Part shown: piece by piece, positions 1 through 6,000 of the stretch
Layout of the letters: every line of letters begins with the position of its first letter
Numbering within the stretch: position 1 is the first letter of the stretch
DNA from: CAAGNP01 sp964611185
Lineage (GTDB): Bacteria > Bacteroidota > Bacteroidia > Bacteroidales > UBA932
Direction of reading: 5' to 3'
DNA: 7,859 bases
Assembly (NCBI GenBank): GCA_964611185.1
Contig: CAZSXE010000050.1
Coordinates: 1-7,859 of the forward strand
The notes under the pieces: model-generated
The model's input: only the letters and a program-made list of their open reading frames with translations
Told to the model about the DNA's origin: nothing
Databases searched by the model: none
Position numbers and translations under genes: made by a program

Positions 1-1
1 C

Positions 2-56
2 TGATTATTACTAATCAATTGCACTATTTGTGCTATATGACAGCACTAAAATTGCA
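2..56. repeat. Cluster of short inverted and direct repeats in noncoding DNA
   Basis: No gene is supported between 1 and 274. The first 56 bases are dense in small symmetrical motifs: TGATTA-N4-TAATCA (2-17), GCAC-N5-GTGC (21-33), GTGCT-N7-AGCAC (30-46) and a direct repeat AATTGCA (17-23 and 50-56). Further right there are AGTAT-N5-ATACT (156-170) and the 8-bp palindrome GCTTAAGC (174-181). They could be protein-binding sites or the remains of an upstream element cut by the window edge. In AT-rich DNA several such short repeats are expected by chance, so no function is assigned. Confidence 0.3.
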
Positions 57-193
57 TTTAAAATCTACTATTTGTCTTTAACTGAAAATCGTTGACTCAT
101 AACAAGAAGCAGCAATATCAAGTTACAAAGAACAAAGAGAAAAGTATCTTAGCAAAGTATTCCGCATACTATCGCTTAAGCTCTATTAGTCAT

Positions 194-213
194 AATCACA
201 ATAAATGGTGATT
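194..213. promoter_or_regulatory. Putative HipB operator O1
   Basis: A perfect inverted repeat AATCAC-N8-GTGATT lies just upstream of the -33 element of the hip promoter. The N8 spacer and overall size match the known E. coli HipB operator layout (TATCC-N8-GGATA), though the half-site sequence differs. A second copy at 255-274 matches at 17 of 20 positions. The most likely ligand is a dimer of the HTH protein encoded at 275-484, giving autorepression. Binding is inferred, while the symmetry and duplication are seen directly. Confidence 0.7.
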
Positions 214-217
214 TATA

Positions 218-248
218 CTTGCTAAATATATTTATTGTCCTATCTTTG
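218..248 (+). promoter_or_regulatory. Bacteroidetes-type promoter of the hip operon
   Basis: The -7 box TATCTTTG (241-248) matches the Bacteroidetes consensus TAnnTTTG exactly. A -33 element CTTG (218-221; consensus TTTG) lies 19 bp upstream, the expected spacing. Transcription would start near 254-256, leaving a leader of about 20 nt before the ATG at 275 with no Shine-Dalgarno sequence. The promoter is bracketed by the two palindromes at 194-213 and 255-274. Confidence 0.75.
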
Positions 249-254
249 TACCTA

Positions 255-274
255 AATCACAATATATTGGGATT
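255..274. promoter_or_regulatory. Putative HipB operator O2 at the transcription start and leader
   Basis: The inverted repeat AATCAC-N8-GGGATT has one mismatch relative to a perfect palindrome (GTGATT expected). It is the second copy of the 194-213 site, starting 61 bp further on, close to six helical turns, so both sites would face roughly the same side of the DNA. It spans the predicted start of transcription and ends immediately before the ATG at 275. A bound repressor should therefore block initiation directly. Confidence 0.65.
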
Positions 275-484
275 ATGATACAAATTGGTGATATAATCAG
301 AAAAAGACGGAAGATGTTGAAAATTACTCAGCGCACACTTGCAGAGTTATCGGATGTTGGGATTAATACGCTGACAAAAATCGAAAAAAATGAAGCAAAT
401 CCTACAATAGAACTACTTGAAAAGATACTCAACACATTGGGACTGGAAATCCGTATCACCATTAAAAACAATGACAAATTATGA
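275..484 (+). CDS. hipB: HipB-like XRE-family HTH transcriptional regulator (antitoxin component)
   Basis: This 69-residue protein is almost entirely one Cro/CI-type helix-turn-helix domain. The N-terminal helix covers residues 3-15, and the HTH core lies at about 18-38 (TLAELSDVGINTLTKIE). The C-terminal helix NPTIELLEKILNTLGLEI is followed by a short polar tail. The pattern TLAELSDVGINTLTKIE...NPT..LL.KIL..LGLEI is typical of HipB and related y4mF-type antitoxin regulators. It is the first gene of a three-gene operon with hipS-like and hipT-like genes, and its stop codon overlaps the next start (ATGA, 481-484). In the E. coli HipBST system HipB binds DNA and supports neutralisation, while HipS is the main antitoxin. 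The two palindromes flanking its promoter are its probable operators. The ATG at 275 is the only start that fits the fold. Confidence 0.85.
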   Translation: MIQIGDIIRKRRKMLKITQRTLAELSDVGINTLTKIEKNEANPTIELLEKILNTLGLEIRITIKNNDKL

Positions 485-807
485 GGCGTGGAGCTGTATA
501 TTTAAACAATGTATTAGCAGGCATATTGACCGAAATATCAGCTACTGAATATGTATTCAGATATGATGACATCTATTACAAAAACGAGAAAATGCCGGCT
601 ATAAGTCTGACACTTCCCAAAACACAGCAAGAGTATCGGTCACATTTTTTATTCTCATTTTTCAGCAATATGCTATCTGAAGGGCGCAACAGAGCAGTAC
701 AATCGCGTATGCTGCACATTGATAAAAATGACAATTTCGGTATTTTGCTATCAACTGCCCACACAGATGTAGCAGGGGCTGTCACAGTTAAATCTTTAGA
801 ACCATGA
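481..807 (+). CDS. hipS: HipS-like protein (stand-alone HipA N-terminal subdomain 1)
   Basis: This 108-residue protein corresponds to the HipA N-terminal subdomain (Couple_hipA/HipA_N). It shows an N-terminal beta-strand 'VYLNNVLAGILTE', then 'ISLTLPKTQQEY' (41-52), the helix 'FLFSFFSNMLSEG' (56-68) and the C-terminal 'DNFGILLSTAHTDVAGAVTV' (84-103), all family landmarks. In E. coli HipBST the equivalent HipS neutralises the kinase by inserting Trp65, from a 'PEGWL' context, into the HipT active site. Here the aligned segment reads LSEGRNRAVQ (65-74), with Arg69 where Trp is expected and no Trp anywhere in the protein. Neutralisation, if retained, must use another residue. The gene overlaps both neighbours by ATGA, implying coupled, near-equimolar synthesis. 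It is a genuine separate gene, not a broken hipA, because its start, stop and overlap are clean. Confidence 0.82.
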   Translation: MRRGAVYLNNVLAGILTEISATEYVFRYDDIYYKNEKMPAISLTLPKTQQEYRSHFLFSFFSNMLSEGRNRAVQSRMLHIDKNDNFGILLSTAHTDVAGAVTVKSLEP

Positions 808-1820
808 GACAAATCACGATATGTCCTTCGACACTTGCTCAAGGATATGATAGTTATTCGCCTGTGGCAATAAACCATCTTTTTGATGGTCAAAATGTAT
901 CGCCTTTTATAGATTATCCCCCTATTGACGACGACAGTAGCCATGAAACTCAAAATGAATTTATACACAATCAGGAACGCTTTTCTCTGTCGGGAGTTCA
1001 ATCCAAATATTCAATGATCATTCGCAACGGCAAGCTGGTTCTTACCAAGGAAGGTGAGCAGGGACACTACATCCTAAAACCAAAATTGAGCGATTTTCAA
1101 AATCGACTCTACAGCTCTGCTAACGAGAATTTGACTATGCAGATTGCTTCACAAGTATTCAAAATTGAAACAGCTGAAAACGGATTGTGCTTTTTTAAAG
1201 GAGGTGAACAGGCATACATTACCAAAAGATTTGATATTAATCCTGACGGCACAAAACGACGAAAAGAAGATTTTGCATCTTTGGCAGGTCTTACATATCA
1301 GCAAAATGGATTAAATTTTAAATACAGCATCCTAACATACGAAGAGTGCGGAGGTTTGATTCGCAAATACCTCCCTGCATGGAAAGTTGAAATGCTTAAA
1401 TTTTTCGATTTAATCATTTATAATTTTTTGATTTGCAACGGTGATGCACATCTTAAAAACTTCTCAGTGATCGAAACAGAGATGGGTGACTTCAAATTAT
1501 CTCCGGCCTACGATCTAATAAACACCAAACTTCATGTAGAAGATACAATATTTGCACTTGAAAGAGGTTTGTTAAATGGAAATGCTACGGCATATATGCC
1601 TCTCGGCGTAACCAATGGTGCCACATTTATCGAATTTGGCAAACGCCTTGGACTTCAGGAGAAAACCATTCGTCGAGAAATAGATAAATTTTGCTCCGAT
1701 TATCCCCTTATAGATAAATTAATACTAAATTCATATCTTTCAGATGAATTAAAAGAGACATACAAAAAAATGTATAACACGCGTAGGAAATCATATTTGG
1801 AAGTAGGAATTCATAAATAA
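804..1820 (+). CDS. hipT: HipT-like serine/threonine kinase toxin (HipA C-terminal domain)
   Basis: This 338-residue HipA-family kinase lacks the N-terminal subdomain, which is supplied by the preceding gene. E. coli HipT phosphorylates tryptophanyl-tRNA synthetase and stops translation; the target here cannot be read from sequence. Visible motifs are the Gly-rich loop SLSGVQSK (61-68), with Ser61 and Ser63 matching the autophosphorylated SxS pair S57/S59 of HipT; YILKP with Lys92 as candidate ATP-binding lysine; catalytic loop NGDAHLKN (212-219) with Asp214; and LSPAYDL (232-238) with metal-binding Asp237. The 23-residue gap between these aspartates equals that between D210 and D233 in HipT. 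No active-site residue is missing, so the toxin looks active. It is slightly longer than E. coli HipT (about 309). The start is set by the ATGA overlap. The gene ends 19 bp from a convergent gene with no visible terminator. By eye the operon is more AT-rich than the downstream redox genes, which may indicate acquisition. Confidence 0.88.
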   Translation: MRQITICPSTLAQGYDSYSPVAINHLFDGQNVSPFIDYPPIDDDSSHETQNEFIHNQERFSLSGVQSKYSMIIRNGKLVLTKEGEQGHYILKPKLSDFQNRLYSSANENLTMQIASQVFKIETAENGLCFFKGGEQAYITKRFDINPDGTKRRKEDFASLAGLTYQQNGLNFKYSILTYEECGGLIRKYLPAWKVEMLKFFDLIIYNFLICNGDAHLKNFSVIETEMGDFKLSPAYDLINTKLHVEDTIFALERGLLNGNATAYMPLGVTNGATFIEFGKRLGLQEKTIRREIDKFCSDYPLIDKLILNSYLSDELKETYKKMYNTRRKSYLEVGIHK

Positions 1821-1839
1821 TATGCTGATAATTGGCACT

Positions 1840-2916
1840 TTATTCCTTTTCAAATTCTTTCACCCCCTTCACCCCCCTCACCCCGAAATAAGACTCCACA
1901 ATATTCCCTTTCAGATAGAGAAATTTATGCAGATTACCCTGGTTGTTTACAAGATTTAATGAGTCGCGGATAGCTCCTATTTTCAGCTCCACTGCCATAA
2001 TAAGAGATCTCTCCCTCTGATTGATGTGTGAGGCTATCGCCAAATGGGTAGCCGATGTAAACGGAGGGGAATAGCAGATAGATGCCGATGTCATATCTCC
2101 ACCCACAATATATCCTTTCACCCACACATCTTCCTCTCCCACCATTTCAATCGCCTCTTCCACTGAAAAAGCCTTTCCCTTCGAACTTCCGTCGTTTTCA
2201 GCACCATACTCATATTTCTCCGTAATCCATACTCTCCCCGTATCCACCACGATATGATAGTCGGCATCACCCATTTCGCTCTCTGCTATTGATAAGTTTA
2301 TTGTTAATATTTCCGATTTATTCAATATTCTGCCAAGTATTCTTTTATCCATAGTACCCGAGACAAGTCTCAATTCGACCTTCCCCGGATTAAAATAAGC
2401 TATTCTATCCTCAGTATATGAATATTCAAGTTCTTTTTCTCCTTTCCTCAAAACCACAGATGAAGAAGCATATTTATTTTTAAAATCATCCGAATATCTG
2501 ATTTTCATCCCCGAATTTAGCTGAATACATTTAAAATCCACCTTGGCCACACCACCCGAAGAGATACTTACCGAACACGAATCGCCAAACTGCGGCATAT
2601 CAAATGAAGGCTCCTTGAAATCGACAGAATACACCTTTAATATATATATCCCCTCGGCTACCGCCAATTTGGAAGGTTTCTTCCCATAAGCACCCTTATA
2701 AATCTCTTCCCCCTCCTCCCGCGAAATAGAGAGGATAAAATCATTGGTATCAGGGATGATATACACACCCCCTTTAGTCCTTAATTCTTCTGACAAAATA
2801 TTATATTCTTCAGAAAATGACAAAATCAACTCACAATCACCTCTGCCATACTTATTACAAGAGTGCATAAGCACCATAAACACAGACAACACACTGCAAA
2901 ACAATACTTTATACAT
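1840..2916 (-). CDS. Predicted lipoprotein with DUF4493-like and DUF6359-like regions
   Basis: This 358-residue protein begins with a signal sequence (MYKVLFCSVLSVFMVLMHSC) whose Cys20 fits a relaxed lipobox, so a membrane-anchored lipoprotein is likely. No strong acidic export signal follows the cysteine (NKYGRGDCE), so outer-membrane surface display is uncertain. Residues about 27-210 resemble DUF4493, a beta-rich region of Bacteroidetes lipoproteins that opens with 'GDCELILSFS' and includes 'AVAEGIYILKVYS'. Residues about 246-356 resemble DUF6359, with 'FSVEEAIEMVGEEDVWVKGYIVGG', 'PPFTSATHLAIAS', 'IRDSLNLVNNQGNLHKFLYLKGNIVESYFGVRGVKGVKEF'. The last part is compatible with an OB-fold-like beta domain, but no function is established. 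No catalytic motif is apparent. It is monocistronic here, convergent with the kinase gene and divergent from the redox gene. The ATG at 2914-2916 is supported by the signal peptide and a -7 box about 40 bp upstream. Confidence 0.75.
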   Translation of the reverse strand: MYKVLFCSVLSVFMVLMHSCNKYGRGDCELILSFSEEYNILSEELRTKGGVYIIPDTNDFILSISREEGEEIYKGAYGKKPSKLAVAEGIYILKVYSVDFKEPSFDMPQFGDSCSVSISSGGVAKVDFKCIQLNSGMKIRYSDDFKNKYASSSVVLRKGEKELEYSYTEDRIAYFNPGKVELRLVSGTMDKRILGRILNKSEILTINLSIAESEMGDADYHIVVDTGRVWITEKYEYGAENDGSSKGKAFSVEEAIEMVGEEDVWVKGYIVGGDMTSASICYSPPFTSATHLAIASHINQRERSLIMAVELKIGAIRDSLNLVNNQGNLHKFLYLKGNIVESYFGVRGVKGVKEFEKE

Positions 2917-2956
2917 ATATTTATATTTGAATTATTGATATTTATCATCTTTTGTG

Positions 2957-2964
2957 CAAAAATA
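2957..2964 (-). promoter_or_regulatory. -7 box of the lipoprotein gene promoter
   Basis: Read on the minus strand this is TATTTTTG, an exact TAnnTTTG match, about 40 bp upstream of the start codon at 2916. A TTTG on the same strand at 2992-2989 could be the -33 element, but the spacer is 24 bp rather than the usual 19-21, so that half is weak. Confidence 0.5.
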
Positions 2965-2981
2965 CTTTCGATTTGAAACCA

Positions 2982-2994
2982 ATTTTGCCAAAAT
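2982..2994. promoter_or_regulatory. Short palindrome in the divergent intergenic region
   Basis: ATTTTG-C-CAAAAT is a perfect inverted repeat with 6-bp arms around one base. It sits between the two divergent -7 boxes and overlaps the possible -33 region of the minus-strand promoter. It could be an operator, but the sequence is AT-rich and no regulator is encoded beside it. Confidence 0.3.
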
Positions 2995-3033
2995 AAAATT
3001 ATCGTGTTATTATTTCCGTTTTTAAAAAAATGC

Positions 3034-3041
3034 TATCTTTG
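3034..3041 (+). promoter_or_regulatory. -7 box of the redox-fusion operon promoter
   Basis: TATCTTTG matches the Bacteroidetes TAnnTTTG box exactly and is identical to the -7 box of the hip operon. The -33 element is poor: the best candidate is ATTT at 3012-3015, 18 bp upstream. Transcription would begin near 3047-3049, giving an AT-rich leader of about 22 nt without a Shine-Dalgarno sequence before the ATG at 3071. Confidence 0.6.
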
Positions 3042-3070
3042 TTGAGTTTAAATCTAAATTTATTTATAAA

Positions 3071-6000
3071 ATGTATAAAATTTCCTCTCATCCGATTCTT
3101 CCGATTCCGGAAGAAAATTTAGTTGAATTCACATTTGAAGGCAAAAAAATTAAAGGACAAAAAGGGCAGACCATAGCCGCCGCCCTGCATCAAGCCGGTT
3201 ATCAAGTTCACAGTCACAGCATTGACCATAGAAAAAGGAGTATGGAATGTGGTATCGGAAAGTGCGGAGCCTGCGAGATGCTTGTCGATGGAAAAATAAG
3301 AAGAATCTGCATCACAAATGTCGATAATGTAAAGAGTGTTGAGAGGCTGAAAGAGGACAACGGTTTTAATGATACAGTAAAAAATTATAAAAATAATTCT
3401 AAAGAAAAATCCGCCCCTAAAAAAATATATAAAACAGCAGTAGCCATTATAGGAGCCGGTCCGGCGGGATTATCTGTAAGAGAAGAACTCAGAAAAGAAA
3501 AAATCGATAATATAGTTTTAGATAATAACAGTCACATCGGAGGTCAGTTTCTTATGCAGACCCACCAATTCTTCTTCTTTGAGAAGGAGAAGAGATTCGG
3601 CGGAATGAGGGGATTCGATATTGCAAAGACACTTGCCGGCGACTCCCATGAAGGGATCTTTCTGAATTGTGTCGTATGGGATATTCTCGAAGGTAAAAGG
3701 CTTGCAGTAAAGAACATAGCTACCGATGAAGAGTTTTATATAGATGCGCAGGAGCTCGTTATTGCCACAGGCGCAGTCCCTTTTATGCCTGCCTTCAAAA
3801 ACGATGATGTCCCCGGAGTTTATACTGCTGCCGTGGTTCAGAGGATGATGAACACGCAGTTTACACTCCTTGGAAAAAACATCCTCACAGTAGGTGCCGG
3901 GAACATCGGTTACCTCACATCCTATCAAGCCATGCAGGCTGGCGCCAATGTGAAAGCTATTATTGAGGCGATGCCCAATGAGGGAGGATTTCCCGTTCAG
4001 GCCAATAGAGTGCGCCGTCTCGGCATTCCGATTATGACTTCCCATGTATTATTGGAAGCCATTCCTAATAAAGACTATACAGGAGTAGTGGGAGCTATTA
4101 TTGCCAAGTGCGAAAATTTCAAACCCATCCCCGGGACTGAGCAGAGACTTGATGGAATCGACTGTATAAATATATGCACCGGACTTCTCCCTGATAATCA
4201 GCTACTTACTAAGGGCAATACCGTATTCGGTCTGAGCTGCCACGGCGTAGGCGACTCAGTGAGAATCGGAGAAGGGACATCTGCTGTACTTCGTGGAAAG
4301 CAATGCGCTTTCGAGGTGATTCAGAACCTTGGCCGCAGGATAAATTACGAAGCATATCTCACTACATCGAAGGAGTATATTGATTCTCAACAAAAACCTA
4401 AGAGGATTCTTCAGGAGCCGAACAAACCTGACACCAAGAGGATGAGCGAAAAGCCGTTTGTCATCATGGACTGTCTCTACGGCTTTGCCTGTAACCCTTG
4501 TTCGTTCGCCTGCAAACAGGGCGCCATCACCAAATCATCCACTTCCGTCACCCCCACGCTCGATTACAGCAAATGTATCGGCTGTATGGAGTGCGTTTAT
4601 CAGTGCCCCGGCCTCGCTATTTTCGGATACAATCTATCGAAAAATCTGCTATTCCTTCCCGTTGAATATGAAGTTAAAGAGGGAGCTGAAGTATTTTTAA
4701 TCGACAATAATGGACAGAAACTCGGCGAGGGTGTAGTCGAGAAAATTATGGCTAAGCCCAATAAGACAAATGTAGCAAGAGTTCGTTCCAATACCCTTTC
4801 GGGAGAAAATCTAACCACAGTCCGCGGATTTATTGTAAAAGAAAACTACCCTGAACCTCTTCAGATTTCAAAAGGAAAGGAAGAAGACTTAAAGACATAT
4901 ATATGCCATTGCGAGGATGTTACCATTGAGAAGATACTTGATGCTATAGGCGACAGAAAGTCTATCACTGCCGATGAGCTTAAGCATATTACCCGTCTGG
5001 GAATGGGTGCCTGCCGCGGTAAGAGATGCCTCCCGAGAGCAAAAGCAGCACTTCGCGCTTATGGAATAGAAATCATAGGTGAATTTACACCTCGCGGCCC
5101 TATGGCCAATCAGGTCGAACTCGGCGATGTAATCAATATAGATGGTGGACAATCTGTTATCATACCATCTGACTCCACTGCCAAAGTGGCCCAAAAAGTA
5201 GGCGCTATCGTTGCCGGAGGCGGAATGGCCGGTTCTGCTACTTTCAGATACCTCTGTGAAGCAGGTCTGAAGCCGATACTTATCAATAAAGATCGTGGTA
5301 GTTCGTGGAGGAATATTGCCGGAGGCCGACCTGCTTTCTCGCTCCCTGCACTTGCCGATATAGCCAACCATAACCACGATATTTTCAAAGAGTTAGCATC
5401 CAAATACCATATTGACTATCATCTTATCAGGTATGTAAGTTTCGCACATGACGAGAAAGAATACAAATCTCTCGATCTTTCAAGAGAGTGGTCAGATGCT
5501 TATATGATTGAAAGAAAGGATTTTAGAAAAGAAATATCAGAATATTTCAATCCCGATTTGAAAACTTATTCACACGCCCTCATATCCAACGATTGCTGGC
5601 AAGCCACTCCGGGAAAGACCGTCAATGTAGTAAGGAACATCGGAAAGAGTCTCGGCGGCATCGTTCTTGAAGACACCGAACTTATTGATGTTGAAAAGAT
5701 TGGGAAAGAATATAAAGTCGTCATAAAAGACTCTAACAATAAATACACCGAATATCGTACCGAAATATTTGTGAATGCTCTCGGGGCAGGAGCGGAAAAA
5801 TTCGCCTCTCGTCTGGGAATTGAGACAGGTCTTTATCCTGTTAAACATCAAGCATTTATCACCAAGCGACTCCCTCTGATTGGTAAAAACGGCGCTTGCC
5901 TCGATATGCTTATTGACAGAAGAAAATACAAAGGTTTTTCCGCCGTTTACGGTCAACAGCTCACAGACACTGGTCAGATTATCGGCTGCGCATCGCCGGC

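Noticed and set aside
576..1001. 141-residue minus-strand frame over the hipS/hipT junction
   Set aside because: It lies fully across two conserved plus-strand genes and shows no family features.
1197..1207. Perfect Shine-Dalgarno-like AAAGGAGGTGA inside the kinase gene
   Set aside because: No start codon lies at a suitable distance in an open frame, the bases encode part of the kinase (FKGGE), and Bacteroidetes rarely rely on such sites.
481..1820. A full-length hipA split in two by a frameshift
   Set aside because: Both parts have clean starts and an exact ATGA overlap. The second part begins with its own N-terminal stretch before the SLSG loop, as in natural HipS/HipT pairs.
1863..1884. 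G-quadruplex on the minus strand
   Set aside because: Only three separated G-runs are present; a fourth would require splitting one run without a loop.
3518..4045. 175-residue open frame on the minus strand inside the redox gene
   Set aside because: It is antisense to the NAD(P)/FAD domain, with no promoter or known motif.
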